A stretch of DNA of 64,000 nt from Campylorhamphus procurvoides (GCA_013396655.1 WBMV01001030.1:610205-674204), one strand, 5' to 3'. Shown: positions 1-15,414, counted from the first letter of the stretch. Translations and numbers: made by a program. Notes: generated by a model from the letters alone, not told the origin.

Positions 1-935
1 AGGATAACTTATGGGCACAGTGACCTTTTCCTCAGTAAGACACTCCAAACTGCTGCAGTTGGCACATTATTAAAATCCCCCATTTAAGGCATGCAGTTAA
101 GCACAAGGCAGACTATTTTTTATTTTTAAATTCAGTTTAAGGTAGCACAGCAAGAGCTAGAACTCTCCCAGCATGGAGGACTAACTCCCAGCCACTCCAG
201 CTGTGCAGGAGCAGGACAGATGGCTGTGGTAGTGCATGCAGCTGGCTGGGTCTCACCACCCTGCTCCCGACTGCACTGCCAACACCAGGAGCCCGCTTCC
301 CCTGTGCCACAGTGATCCTCAACCCAGCAAGGGGGCCCCTTCCTGCCAGCAAGCACCAGTACACTGGACTGGCTCCTATGAATCTGCAGAGAAGAGCAGC
401 CAACAGCCCAGTGCGTCCAACCTATTTGGTAAGCAGAGTTTTGCCCTGGCCAGGAGGGTACTCCATGTGCCAGCATTTCACACAGCAAAACTGCAGTGAC
501 ATTAAACCCAACATGAGAGCACTGAGCCAGGCCTCAGCCCTGGCTCGTAGCCTGGCCAGTTCCCGGGTTCTGTCACACAGCTAGCACCGCTTGGTGTCCT
601 GTTGGGGTGCCACCCACACAAAGTGCTAAGGTTAGAGTGATCCCTAAACGCACCTGCAGGATTTTTTTAATGAACGTACAACAGACTAGCTCTACTTTAA
701 CGTGAATTTCTTATTGTGCATCTGTTTTAATTTTTATCTTGAAGGAATAGAAAAAATTTCCTCTTTATACTCCTCCTCTTTGGAAATAAACTTGGAGGGT
801 CTCTTTCATTATTTTTCTGTTCTTTTCTTATGCTTTCTTGACACTAATTTGACACTGTTGTTCTTCATTGATTTTCATGGCTTTATTCCAGAAGGTGGCA
901 AGAAACCATGGTAAAATATAAAATGTCTAAGCTGT
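1..935. other. No gene seen; intron-like sequence
   Basis: Positions about 140-620 are richer in G and C than the following sequence and support short overlapping frames in several phases, none resembling a known protein. The rest is AT-rich. Nothing else was recognised. Confidence 0.6.
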
Positions 936-1616
936 GCACAAGTATAGATTAGGAATGGAGTGGCTGGCAAGTAGCCCTGGAGAAAGTGATCTGGGGGTGC
1001 TGGTTGACAGCAGGCTCAGTGTGAGTCAGCTGTGTGCCAAGAGAGCAAACCCCATCCTGGGGTGCATCACCAGCTTGTCAAAGGAGGCAATTACACTGCT
1101 GTATTCAGCACTGGTGTGGCCTTACCCAGAGTGCTCTATGCAGTTCAGGGTCCCACCATTTGAGAAGGACATGAAAGTACTTGAACGTGTCCAGAGGAGG
1201 GCCACAAAGCCGGTGAAAGTGCTGGAGGAAATGTTCTATGAGGAGCGGTTTAGGACCCTGTGTTTGTCTGCTTCAGAGAAAAGGAGGCTGAGGGGCAATC
1301 TCATTGCTCTCTTCATATCCCTGAGGAGGGAAAGGGGAGTGTTGATCTCCCTGATATCCAGTCACAGGATCCACAGAAATGGCGCAAAGCTGCACCAGGG
1401 GAGGTTTTTTTTACTAAGAGCGTGGTCAGACATTGGAACAGGCTTCCTAATGAGGTGGCCCCTGCCCCAGGCCTGTCAGCATTTAAGGGCAGTTGGGCAA
1501 TGCCCTTAAAAACATGCTTAAACTTTTGGTCAAGCCTGAAGTGGTCAGGATTGATTATTGAATTAGATGATTGCAGTAGGTCCCTTCCAACAGTAAATAT
1601 TCTAGTCTAGTCTATC
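936..1616 (+). mobile_element. CR1 LINE fragment (3' end of ORF2 plus 3' tip)
   Basis: The translated frame from about 950 matches the conserved C-terminal part of CR1 ORF2: [11 protein letters not shown], then [12 protein letters not shown], then [11 protein letters not shown], then [12 protein letters not shown]. The frame changes near 1410, after which another frame continues with [12 protein letters not shown]. The 3' tip has GGTCCCTTCCAACAG followed by a degraded TAGTC-type tail. The copy is 5'-truncated and lacks the endonuclease and the catalytic reverse-transcriptase core. It is inactive, but its first 191 codons are unusually free of stops for such a decayed copy. Confidence 0.92.
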
Positions 1617-4600
1617 CTCACAAAATAACCAAAATATGATGTTGAAACATCACAGCTTGTAAAATTGTTGTTTGTTCTTTAAACAGGAGGCAGGCAGGGA
1701 GCAGAAACATATGCTTGCAACTGGATCAATACACTGTAGTGAAGTGCAAATTTCAACCAAGTCCTATGTGTTTTTATAGCTCAGATGTACCTGAATTCAA
1801 AGTTTTCTTCTCAGCTTATTTGTTAAAAAGGTTATGTTTTAGAATGGCTCAGTTAAGAAAAGCGTAATTTTCCCCTTAAATTTGAAGTCAAAAAGGTTCT
1901 TGTTTCAAAATCCACATCATGTAGGACTTGAGAGTAGCTTTCTTGTTACTGCTGATAGGTATATTCTTTAAGAAAGCCAGGTTCCTTTTAAACTTTCATG
2001 GTAAGGTGGCTTTACAAGCTAGTAAAGTAAAATGCCATAGCATAAAGTTATTGCTGAAAAGAACCGCATCTGAAAAGCAGAGACTTCCAATAAATTGAGA
2101 AATGTCTGAAGCCAACTCAAAATGGTAGGGCCAAATTTAAACAAACCTTTCCCACCCAAGGAGAGGCAGACAGGCATAAATCATTCCTGGCAATCAATTC
2201 TGCTATTTGAATTCGTCCTGACACTTGTTGGGCTCGGTTGTTGATGTGGAACCATGGCAGAAAGGCCAGGCCACTAGGGAAATCTGGCCAGCTTTCACAT
2301 CTGAGAATGAACCACCCAACCGCAGGTCTTCAATCCTTGTATCACTGTTCTTTGTACCAAGTATAAACCATTTTGTCTGCTGTGTTTCAGTTCTGCCACT
2401 ATAAAGAAAATTCTTTGATTACTATTCATATAAGAGATGGAAAACATTGTAATGGTACAGGTCACTTTTTAGGCAGAGAGTTTAAAAATAAACATACCCA
2501 GCTAATATTCACAGTTCTGTGTCTCACTGTTACTAGTTTGCAGTTAATTACTGATGTTGTTAGACAACAAAGAAAATATCTGAGAAAAGGGACTGTAGGT
2601 TTCTAATTCTGTGAAAATTCAATATTTGCCTACATTGGAAACAAACCTGGTCTTAATGGAGATTCTCAAAGAAGATTTTTGTGGGAAAAAATTTGCATAC
2701 TGGCCTTGAATGCTTTCATTCATACCATATGGAAATATCATCGCTCTCAGTTTTCAGTGTGTAAGCCTCACCAAAAGGCAGTTGAGGTAGCCAGTGCTAT
2801 CTTACAGACATTCAGAACATGCATTTTTTTCCCCACTTCCCTCTCCAAACTCTAGCCTTAGGAAAACTCAGAAACTGTGAGGTCAGGTACCCAGATGTGC
2901 CCTCTTAATCTCAAGCTTCCCCCTGATGCCTGTCACAGTGAGTGGAAACAAGCTGCGGGCCAGCCATCAGATCCTGTATGTCACACAGCTTTATTGAGCG
3001 AGAGAGGGATTACATGGAGCAGATTGTGATACTGTGATCTCAGGGAGGGCAGTGCTATCCCATCTGATATCCTCATGTATGACCAACAGCCAAGGTGCAC
3101 AAGTATCCAAAGGTGTCAGTATCCTCATTTCACACTGTATTATTTGGGTAGGAGGAGGCAAAAAGTTCCTCAAAGACTGTCAGACAGGAGATGCTTGTGG
3201 TCCAAGGGGCAAGGGAAGAGCCATCATGCGCAACAGGTTGCAAGTGAACTCAAAAAGCACTTTCAGAGCTGCTATCAAAGATTTGCAGTTAAGCAGCCAC
3301 TTCTCCCCACTAGGTTTATGATTTCACTCCAGGGCCAGGATAGTCAGACAGATTTCTTAAAAAGTAAGTCAACCAATGGAACACAAGACTTGCCCTTTAC
3401 CTTCAAAAATGAGGACAGTATAGACAAGGGAGCAGCAGCAGCATATTGACACATTAGCCTAACAAATAAGTCATTTGCCTAGAAATTTTGAAAACTGAAC
3501 TCCGCAAAACTTTATGAAATTACATCTTTTATTTGGCAAGGCAGTCTTTCCATCAGGTTATTGGGCATTTTGGAATGCATGAAATTATACACTGCTTTCT
3601 GAAGCTGTAATTTCAAGTCATAAATATAATCTAACCATCTATCAAACAGGGCTGGAGTTAAGTAGTTAAATATTTGGGTAGATTGAGACTGCTCCTCTTA
3701 CTACTCCATCCCAGTCAAATGGGCACAAGAGCAGTTTAGAAATCTCCCAGTTGCGGAGCAAATGGGAGAAATAATGGGTCTAGTCTCAAACCCTGCTTTA
3801 TTATTACACTCTAATTACTGTCCTTTCATAAAACATGACTCATTATGGCATGTCTCTTTTTTCCCTCCACCTTCTTGCCTCATCATTTAGCCTTCTCCCC
3901 TCCTCCTCTCCTCTTTTTCCCCCTCAGGGTTCCCAGGTAAACCCCCCAGTTCTGCTGAAGCCACTGGTATTTTAAAAGGCATTAAGCATGTCTTTAGGAA
4001 TTGGCAGGTAAAGTTTGCTGATATTTCTGCAAATGTCAGTAATAAAAGTATTAAATGAGATCACTGCTAAGACAAACTCTTCGGAAGCTCCAGCAGTAAC
4101 CTCTCCCCAGCCTTTCACTTTCCTTTTTAGCACTACATGTAGACAGATATTCCTCTAGAGTCAACTCCATATCCTCCTTACTATCACTTGTCTAACCAAT
4201 TCTGCTCCAACTGAGCTACTATTTTCCTTTACAGTACGACATGATATTTTTGTTTATCTGAAGTCCAGATAAACAGCACCTAACACATACTCTTTGTCAA
4301 GAAAAGGCATTTGCTAATCAAAAAGTCTATCAGGTTAGCCTGGCTTTGTAACCATACATCCCTGTTTAGTTTGTGATTCATTATGCCCCACTTAGTCTTT
4401 GACTTCCCTAAGTGTAATCATCCTTTTCTTCAAATTGTATATTAACACTTCCACACTATGTATGCTGAACTTGAAGGCTAGCAAATCCCACAATGATCCT
4501 AAGCATAGGTATACCATTTAATTTCATTCCACTAAGTCCTCCATGTTTAACTACATTACTAAATCCCCCTATTCATCCTGGCTACTCCTTTTCTCAACAC

Positions 4601-7600
4601 TCATGTCCCTTGCCTCATAATTTTGCCAGTACAACTGTGTCTGGAGGCTGTGCTAAATACAGGATCACTGAAAACCCTTGCTTCAGAAACCATCTTTATT
4701 AAAACATTAGGGTTATTTACCCTGCAGGCAGTTGCCTTCTCCCTCTATGTTGCCCATGTTCCCCTCAAATCCCCTCTCTTCAGGTACTTTTTCTCTCCAC
4801 TCAAAACGTACCTGTGCAAATCCTTCTGATAGTTTAAAACTTTTCTGCTTGACACAGATTGTATCTTCCCAAACAGTAGAAAATCTTCAAAATGGGCAGA
4901 CTGTGATAAAATGACTGCTCTCCATAAGTTGTATTTCATGCAGCTATCTGGACACAAGGCACAGGCAATGTGCAGTAGAGTCAACCAGGTCTTCAGGTTG
5001 AAAAGAAAGACAGCAATTGGTCTTTAGTACTAAACACTTCGCAATTGTATGAATATTCTTCCAATTTACTAAATGGTGTGACCTTGGTTTTGGAGAATTT
5101 AGAGACAAAAAACTCAGAGATTAAAATAAAATTGGTGAAAGACAGGAAGAGAACAGCTTAAAATGCTAAAAAATGACAAAGATATTTTATTATGTCATTT
5201 GTTGATCCAGGGAGAACATCTCTATTAATAAATAGTAGTATTCAAGGGTATTGTAAACATATTTCCCAGGCTGAAGTCTGATTTATAGTCTTGGACAGAA
5301 ATTATTCTTCTCATGTCTTACAAAAGCAGAAAAAACCCGTTTGCTCAGCATGGTTTCAAGTTATGCAAGTACAACACAGCAGAGACTCTGCTGCTTCTTG
5401 ATGCCTTCTGTTAGCCAGAAGTTAGCTCAAAGATGGCTTTATTGTCTAGCGCAATATTTGACAGGCTGTTAATCCAGAAAGTGGATTATTGCCTTTGGGT
5501 ACTTTGTGAAAAAATAAAATAGAAACAACTGAGGTATTTCATTTATTATAGCTATTGCTATGTATGGGCAATCATTTATTTTTCTCCCATAACAGATTAG
5601 GCTTCTCTGCACTAGAACTTCCTAAAGCAGCTTCACTAACATAGTTGGCTCTAAGCCCCTTACAGCCTGTCTTGTCAATTATCTGTGAATTTAGAAAGAC
5701 TTACAAAAAAGATCATAATGAACTGGATTTGAATGAGGCTGTAAAGGTGTGAGGTAGTTATACTGAAGCTTGGAAGAGCTATGGTGAAGATATGTATTGT
5801 GCCAGGTCTTGCACTCAGATAATAAGTGCTTTTTCATTTACAAGTTCTATTTAAAAAAATGTGGAAGCAGAGCTGTGAATTGGATGGGGCAAGACTGAAA
5901 ATTTCCAAGGTCTGCCTTTATCACAGGCATAGCCCTGATATCTTTGCACAGATACTTGACTGTATTTTGATTTTTTTCCCTGCCTGCTGTTACACTGGAG
6001 GTAAAACAGTAGACTTCTACTCTGACTTCAATAATAAACTACTGATTTTTCTTTTCTTTTTAATAGAAAACTTTTCTTTTTTTTTTCTTTTCCCCCATAT
6101 ATGCACACAACCATCTCCAAGCATGACACACGCTTGTTGCACTACAGTTCAGAAATGCTGCGTGGCTGAGCTCATGTTTGCAAAGCACTTCTGAACCTGA
6201 AAAAAGAGTACATTTGCCAAGGAAACTGTAATAAGGACAGATGTTGAAGTCTGGTAAAAACTGCAGCAACAGCACAAAGCAAAAATAGGCAAAGGTCATG
6301 AGTGACATCTGACCCTTGTTCATGTATCTCCAAATGTCACCAATGTTTAATACTGGTATTGGATGAGTTACCAAGAGGGGAAACACAGCACAGTGTTAGC
6401 AGAAATAGGACAGTTCCTGTGCCAGCATATCTGCATTTCCAATCTATCTGACAGCTGAAGGACTCCATTTAAAGTCTGGACACCACTTGGCAGATACAGA
6501 TGTAAATGGCTCGTAGGTACAGCTCCTGGAAAATATGATGACTGCAAAGAACAATTCCCACTGGGAGCACTCTGTATGGCTCCATCCAGCTCTGCCTCTG
6601 GCACATTCCTTCAGCAGTGGGCTAGCACACTGATGGCACCAAAACCAGCTCTGTCTCAGGTTTCTCATTCTCAGCTTCAGTAACAGTGGATACAGGCACA
6701 GTATCTGTACAGGTCTTTCTGTACTTGCATGCTATAGAACATGGAGACAGCTGGGTTAGGACACTACTACAGGGGCCTGCTTTTAACTTGTGACATGTAA
6801 CATATGCTTGTTTGTGCCTGGAGTCCATTCGCTGTCACACAGTGTGAGAAGGGCTTTTAAACCACTGTTTACAGGACACTTGACACATTCAGAAATTACC
6901 TTCTGTGTCAAAATCATGAAGTGGAAACACCCTCAGGAGAAATAAAAAGCTAGAATATATGCAGTTGTATACGCTAATTAGCCCCTGGAATGCACATGTA
7001 TAACAGGGCTTGTGAATGTAAAATTAACCTTAATATAAAAAAAAAAAAGTTTTGTGAAAAAAGTTGGAGGCATATTTAATAGGAGGCCAGAACATTGTTG
7101 TCTGAAGAAGAATGATATTTATAGACCACGATGTGCAAAACTGGAACATTGTTTTTGTCAAGTACAAATTAAGCTAATGTACCATTAAAAGCTAGAGGCT
7201 CATACACATTAAAATCATGAGATTAGGACACAGACTGTGCTACGACAGACTATCCGTGCAGAGATATCTTAGGAAAGATCCAGCTAGGAACCTGAAAATC
7301 TACTTGCTGTTTCTCATGTGGCATATTTAGGATGAGTCTTCTGCACTCTAATATTGCTCCAAGCAAAGGTGTGCCTTATGAGATGTAGGGCAGTACTTCT
7401 GGAGACAGTATATATCATTTTCTTATGATGCACAGCTCTTTCTTAAGATGGATCTTACATTCCTCACCCTGCAGCAACTTCACTGAAGACATATAGAGGA
7501 ATTTTGCTGTTCTCAGGGGGAGAAGGAAAAGGAGGGAATAAGACAGAAAAGAACCTTATATCCCAGAATGGTAAACTAAAGTTCAGTCAGAGGACACTGG

Positions 7601-10600
7601 AGATTATCTTTACACTGTTTGTCTCCACCTTTAGCTGCTAAGTCAAATTTCCTTCCATGCTGCCTCTGCCTCCCTCCCCTATAGTGTCTCTCTGACCTTT
7701 TTGCTAATAGATTTTTTTAATATGAAAAAATCACTTGCAACTTTGTTCCTGCTTGCTCATGGGGAACCACACAGAAAACAAAGACAAAAGATAACAAACA
7801 ACAATTAAAAAAACCCCAACAAAACAAAAGAATGTTAACCGTGGATCACACACCTTGTGGAAAGTGAGCATACCACCTGAGGCACACAGGTCTGATACAA
7901 TGACAACCTCACAGCTGGAGTGGCCACCAGGAAACAGATGACCTGAATCCAAGGCCCTCCACACTCTGAAGGGCTCAGACTTTTGTAGGACTTTGCCCTA
8001 ACCACAGGGCCGTAAGTTAGTGTGCTCCGGATAGCTCTCCTGCCACTACAGGAAAAGGACAACTGCAGAAGTGGCTGGTAAGGGACATGAGATGACACCT
8101 CTCTGGGCAAAGTGCACTTGGACATGTGCGCTTTAATGTTGATCACCACGATCTGTGGGGATGCCTTTTCTGTCTCTGGAATGACAGGTGCTTCAGACAG
8201 TGACAATGCACCCCTAACCGAACCCCTTAATTTCTTTACCACTACTGTTACATAAAGGCTCTGTGTCTTCCATGGATGACCACTAGAACACATGGAATTG
8301 CCAAAATTCCCAGGCATCTGTGCTTTAAAAAAACAAATACCTTGTCCCTTCCAGGGAAATCTCCACTATTAACAAACTAATCTCTCACACGTTTCTGCCG
8401 AGAACAGTTCAGCAGAAATGAGAAACAGAGATTTCAAGAACTGATGTGTACTGATGGCACACAGAAAAACAAACCCTGTGGATTTTTGTAAGAGCTCTTT
8501 GCTTTCGCGGTCCCATTGGAAAACTCAGCCCTAACTTTATTCATAAATCATGAAAGAAAACATAGCTCCAAGCCACCTCCTAGCCATACAACAGTCAGTT
8601 CAACAAAACAGGAGTGGGATGCAAACTGCCAGACAACACAGAGGAATTTAGGTGAGACTCCCAAACTTTGGAGGACAGCATACAAGGAGCCTGCACATCC
8701 AGAAACAAAGACAAGCTGCACACTGAAAAGCAAACTCCTCCATCTCTCTAAGTCTCTGCTGCTGCTTTTTTTACCCTGTGTGGTTGCTACGCTGTTCTCC
8801 AGCTTTGCTTCATCAAAACAATTATATCTGCAGACTTTTGAAATTATTTTCCAAAGAGAAAACAATTATGTCAAGGACTAGTAAAAGCTCTTCACTGTTC
8901 CATATCTGCACAAATTACCTTGTATTTCAGATGATTTTATGTACATTTAATCACTACCGATTAATTAGATTGCATACAGAAACCAGCAAAACTGAAGAGC
9001 TAACTTCAGTTTAAGTAAACATACAGCTAACTTGTGGCTTTTTAGAACAATTTTAATTAAAGGTTCTAGAAAACCCATTCAGCTGAAAATATTGGGAGCT
9101 TTGGGATGGGCTTAGCATAGCTAATTAATTTTATATTTAATCAAAGCAGCCTTTAGCTGTAATAAAAATCTATTTTCCTCTGGTAAAAAACATAGTAATT
9201 TTGTGAAACAGAATATATAATTTGCAAGATTTCATATGTACAGAAGATCCATTCTGAAAAGAGATCATTGCAATCCCAACCTTCAGAGATGGGAAAGGAC
9301 AACAACCTAACCCGTTGTTTTCCTTTTAAATATGTAAGTCTATTTCAAAATCAAATTTAAATGTCATGTCATAACAGCAATTTCTGAAAAAGATGCCCCA
9401 AAGTGCCTTGGATTCCTCCAAAAGAGGAAAAATAATCTAAAGTGACAGTAGGTTTGAATGAGACTGACTTTTCCAGTGAACCATAGAGAGAATGCAAGAA
9501 ATGTCCCACCGGCTCATACCAGCTACCTCGATCTAGGTAGCTTGCTTCCTGCAATGGCAGTGGCAAATGCTGTTCAGAGTGAGCACGAGGCCACATACTT
9601 TTGGCAATCCATTCCCACATACCCTTCCAGGCGTTCAGAGAATTTTACAGATCATCCTTTAAAAATGTCATTTGCACAAAGAATCTGAAAAACAGCCTTT
9701 TTCACTTTGTTTCTAAATAGTAGAGTATAACAGCTGGCAGATTTCCAGCTCTAGCCAGCCTGGCCAAACACTGGATTTGATCCATGCAATCAGATGAAAA
9801 TAGCCCCATTAATGCAGTATAAACCTTCCAGCTTCAGGAGTCACAAAAACACTCATCCGTCTACTTACACAGTGACAGCCAAGAGCTGCTACAGCATCTT
9901 TTCTGCTAGAGACTTCCTTTCATTTATGTAACACAAATTCCCAGTTGTGCTGCTGTAACATGTTTTTCATGTGGTCCCACACTGAATTATCTTCACTCCT
10001 TTATACTGGGCATTGCAAATTTAAATAAAATAGCTACACTAATCTAACATGATGCATCTTCTGCTCCTAAAATATCTAAGGTTCTAACACAAATAACAGC
10101 TGTGAGACTCTGCTTGTTTAGATGGGTCAGAATGCAAAGCATTTTAGCTGCATTGAAATATTTCATTCATTTGTAATTGTAAAACTAATTTTTTACTTTT
10201 TTTTTTTCAGTTAACACAATAGACTGACTAGAAAATTATCAGTCGGATGCACCCTCTTGATACAATTAAATTGGCAAACAGATTAGGTATTGATCGGCTA
10301 GCAAACATATATTGATGAATACCAGCTTATTGGGAATTAGTGTTGAAATGAAATATGTACACACTGCAAGCTCTGATAATTGTGATTGAATGACAATAAA
10401 TGTACAGATTCTTGCTTTACTATAAACACACAAATACAGCTCATCTGCATAGATTTTTCAACATTATAGGGAGACTGGCTGTAAACATTTGTTCTGTAGT
10501 AAAACCTAATGCTGCAGTTCTCTTTCACTGGATTCTCTTCTACTTTCTGTGGGTATTTCAAGTATATTCTCTCTCTTTAATATCTAAGAATCAAAACCTG

Positions 10601-13600
10601 CTCTTCCTGATACTCATGTAAATACTATCCTTGTCAGCATGTTACACAGATTTAAGGTTATTAAATTGGCAGAAGCAGGTTTCCTGAAAGCCTTTCCCAA
10701 AGATTTCACTTTCATGACCTGCTCTTTCAGCAGGACACCAAAAAATTTTAGCAGTGTAGTCAAATAGTTGAAACATGGATCTTAAGTCATCTTTACATCT
10801 TTACATTTGTACTTTGACTAGCAAAGGTATAGCATTTAAATTACTTTCTCTTTTCAGAAAAAGTGTGAAATGCATTTAAGTATAAACTCTTTTTTTGCCT
10901 TTCAAGATTTACAGTTAGGCCTTTCTCCACAGCAAATAGGTCCTAGTCCTAATCAGGTAGTCCACCAGTTTCATTCCTGCTCATGCAAAAATGTCTGGAA
11001 CAGGATACCCTAAATTACAAAGGGGCTTACTCTGTGTATTTACTCTGTAACCAGCATTTCCTAATAGTAAACCATTCTCACTATTCAGCTTTGTTCTGTT
11101 AGATCTTGCTGTTGTTAGTTGCACTTCATTTGGGATATTTTCCATTGTTCACCATATCATCACTATTTTTCAAGACATTCTCCAATTATATGATAGTGGC
11201 TACCTTTGGAATGAAGACATAAATACATATGTCCGATCTATGCACCAAGAATAGGAAAAGCATAAGTCAACAATTTGTATTTGGGCTCCATCTTGATGAC
11301 AGACTTTCCTAGTATTTTCCATCCATTCCTATTTTTAGATGTCATCCCATGCATACGTTAGCCTTACTCAGGCAGTTTGATCTATAAACAGTAAAGGCCA
11401 GAAAGTTCTTTGTAGAAAAGACAGATGTTGGAGGAGAATCAATCAAATCATAATCACAGAATTTAAGGTATAGACCCCTTCATTTCCACCAGTGAATCTC
11501 CCAGAGCAATACACTTAGGCCAAAATGTAATACCTTAGACAGAACTGATCAGAAGATAAAGATGAAATTTTAAAGTAGTTGAAATTAGTTGTATTGATCA
11601 ACAACTGTGCATGTAAGAAGAGCAATAAAGACAGATGAGGCAATATATTCACATACACATGGTACCAATAATATTTCATATTGCACATCCTGAAATAGTA
11701 GAAATTTTCGTATCTGTACCATTTACTATGCATATCCTCAAGCTCTGCCTTCTGTTCCCTTACACAATTGTTTTCCTCTGCATATTTCATGGGGAAGGAG
11801 ACTGGAAAGAGGTGTGTTTAACAAATGCAACCATTAGAAAGAATAGATTGCTTTTGCTTTCACAGGCCTTATTGCACCAGAAATAATTCATCTATTCTGC
11901 TCTGAGTAGATTCTCTATCTCAACTTAGTAAAAATACAAGTGCATCAAAACAGTAAAAATGGCGATCTGATTGATGACCAAAAATGATCAAAATGCTTCT
12001 TTATCCTTGTGCTGATGCATACCTTTAGGATATGGTTTAAAAAGATACCAGGGCAACTGAACATTAGGAACAAAAAAAATCAAAATAAACCAGGTGGTTT
12101 GAAAACATCAGAATACACAATATGTCCCATTTCTCCCCTAAGAGATTAAGTTGGACTTGACCTCATCTCCATTGTTTTCAATAAATGATCTAATATCAGA
12201 AAATTTCTCTGTTTCAATGACACACAACACAGAGCTAGTTATAGTGTTATTGCTATTATCTGAAGACATCAGAGTAAAGTACATAGAACATGATAATACA
12301 TCTCAGAGAAGAAAAGGTCAAGCAGCAGTTCCACAATCTGCTGATCCCAAATATATGTACAGTTGTATCACTCTGCATTATAATCGCATTTCTGATGTAT
12401 TGCCAGAGTGCATGATAGCAAGTTTATGGTACAATGCCAATTACATGACATTGTGGGGGAACAGACAACTGTTGAACCAGCATAAAGTTAGAATGGTGCA
12501 GACAGATGATATCTGATTTGGTATTAAGAATAAGCCTGCTGGTAGGTAATTAGCCAATCAAAATTTTTTCAACTAAACTGGAAGATGAATTTTAACCCAG
12601 TCAATGGTAAGTGAAGTGAAGTCACAGAACTTGCTCTCTAGTATTTATGAGCCCCAGAGCAGTATTTACTGCATCACTAAATGACAGCCCAAGAGAGCTG
12701 GGGAATATACATGGAATTTACCCAGACAAGCCTTTCTTCTCATCCAAAACAGACAAAGCAACTTCAAATGAAATGAGGACCGTAACAGTTGCTCTAATTT
12801 AAACTGAGCTGTATTAATTATACAAAGGCTAACAAAAGAGTTGTTAGCATATGCAGAACAAGAGGTAGTGTAAGCAAGGAGTAAGAACCCAGACAGAAGA
12901 ACAAGGAATCAGCAAGTTGGAACACTGAATGGCTACCTTAGTCAGATGTAAATTATGAGAAAATAATACAATTTGCTCAAACATCTCTATTTAGTTCATG
13001 ATTTGGGGTATGACTGACATTTGTCTGTCTCCCAGGAAGAGCTGCCTGTTTTTGAGGACCAGTTATACAATGATTTTATTTCATTTGCAGAATAAGTTAT
13101 CATAGTAAATGTTTTTTATTGATTGATGGAGATTAGATCCATCATTAAAACTAATGAAAAATTAGATACTGTTTCTCTAAGACTCCAAAAGGGGAGTTTC
13201 TATGAAAAAGAAATGGAAAAAAATCAACCTGTTGCTATTACAGGAGAATACCAGTTAAAGCTAGATTTAACAAATGCTAAAATAGTATTGACTACATTGG
13301 AACAAGGTACTGTCAAACCACATCACCCATTAAGATTAGGGATAATAACTGCAAGTCCTGAATGAAGTATACAGAGATAATTAATCTTCTAATTACGATG
13401 CTAAAATTAGATCTGGAATTGAAAGGTGGAATGCTTTAATCTTCACTTACCTATGCAAAAGAGTTTTCATCTTTTACTTTTTTAAGAAATGATTCATCTT
13501 TTCCATTCTGGTGTACTTTTTCTACTGGTGTATGACAAAGACTATAATGTGAAAGCCTGATTCTGAGAAATTTTCTGTCTTAGTTTAGGAATGTACCCAC

Positions 13601-14620
13601 TCAGGTAAACTGGAGAAGCAAACACATCACAAACATGTATTGGATTTAGTACTGAACTGAGTTTCCTGAAATTAGGAGGAATTTAAAGCTTTTTAGGATA
13701 TGTCTGAAAATCAAACCCTTTACAGATTTTCTACTCAGGAAGCATTAGCCTTTTAGCCCTAGTTATTATGCAGAAATATTGCACATAGAAGCTTATGTCC
13801 CACACCCAGATGTCCTTTACCAAAGACAGAAGTTCACAATTGAGATTACTGGACATAATCAGTCTTTACGTTTTTAAGCCAACTTTAAGCTATTCTCATT
13901 TAAAAAAAAAATGAAAAATTAACTATGAACCCAGGCCTTGAAAGCATCCAAACTTAATCACCAGTAGATCAAAAAATGTGAGCTGAGGCCAGAAGTACCA
14001 TTATGTCCCCGGAGAAAGATCAATGTGAAGAGAAAACAGAAAGGAAAGAGATGAAAACAACTAGAGTATCTGCTGAAACTTCATTGTAGTCATGCACCAG
14101 GGGAAAGGGTTTCAAGCTGATTTTATCTGCCCCCTCTCAGGGCCACAGTGAGCTCCTTTTTTAGTGAAGGAGAAAAGACAAGGCATTTGCTACGCCCTGT
14201 TTTAGAATGAGTCACTTGAAAAACCATGCTAAGTGTCACAAACTTCAAACTTGTCACTTGTCAGGGCTTTGAACAAAACAGAGTAATACTTAAAATGCAG
14301 GGCATACCACATGTTAGAGGAAGATGCTGTCACCACCTGCCCTGGTGGTAATGGCGTGGCTGGTACATAGAGTGATAAAGAGGGTGGGGAAGCAAACTTT
14401 TAGCCTTGCTTCTTCAGACCAAATCCAGGAGTAAATGTATCTCAGCTCTTAAGTCTCACAAGTTTAAAGCACATCTATAGTTATTATCTATATTAGATAA
14501 GGCACCAGGATCAGATACAGTACATTAAAAAGAAACCCTGTAGAGAAAGGCAAAGCTCGTTCATTCTTGTTACAGACCCCTTATAAGGTCTTTTTTGCCA
14601 TTCACATCTTTGTTAAGAGG

Positions 14621-14702
14621 TTGGGTTTTTGTTTGGGTTTTTTTTGTGTTTTTGTTTTCTGGGGGTTTTTTTTGGTTTTGTGTGGTTTGGTGTTTTTTTT
14701 TT
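14621..14702. repeat. T/G-rich low-complexity tract
   Basis: This is a run of T tracts broken by G, GGG or GGGGG (such as TTGGGTTTTTGTTTGGG), with almost no A or C. Confidence 0.9.
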
Positions 14703-15414
14703 AAGTTGCATGACTTTTATCGGTGAGTAAAACAAGAACAGCGGGATCCAACTCCTATTTCTGTAACTCTTTCATCTGCTTAGCTGACTGCATTAGCCAC
14801 TTTTCCTGAAAGGAGAATGAGGGAAAGTTCAACAGCAGACTGACATAATAATGAGGACACAAAATATAGATGAAAAGAATACATGCCTAAATGTCTGATG
14901 AACTGACATTAGCATATAAATGCAATATATGTACAACAGCAGCCTTTGAATTAAACCACAAAGAACAGAGTCTACTTGATTAGTTGTTTATTTTTTCTTT
15001 TGAGGCAACACATGTGAGCCACAGATTGATACTTTAATAGGGAACGCAAAAACCTTTAGCAGAGATTAAAAAGGCTAGTAGTCAGATGTCATAATGCGTG
15101 GATACTGACTGCACAGGACTTTGACAAGAACCATTAATTGTCACCTTCTGAAGTCACATACTCAATTTAGTTCTAGTTCTTACAAGATGTGGTAGGATCA
15201 TTAAAAAAAGCTTGAGGCTAAGCACTGATAATGGGAGTATTTTAATATTCTCAGTACTCTCACAAAGGAACAGCATGTCATACATCTTTTCTCTGTATTG
15301 CACCTAAACTCTGTAAAGAAAAAAATTCTTTTTGTTGCCTCCACTGTTACCTAAGAAAGTGAGGTATTAGAGTTTCTACACTCTTTTGCAAGCCTGTGGC
15401 ACAGCAGGAATCTG

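Noticed and set aside
7835..8317. 160-codon minus-strand frame
   Set aside because: No recognisable domain, and other frames overlap it. It looks like a chance frame.
11447..11520. Possible CR1 tip (AATCACAGAATTTAAGG)
   Set aside because: It matches only the short AT-rich end, and the GGAAGGGACC core is not recognisable.
12151..12516. Possible ancient LINE reverse transcriptase (an LFSINDL-like stretch)
   Set aside because: The similarity covers only a few residues, and no other reverse-transcriptase landmark follows in order.
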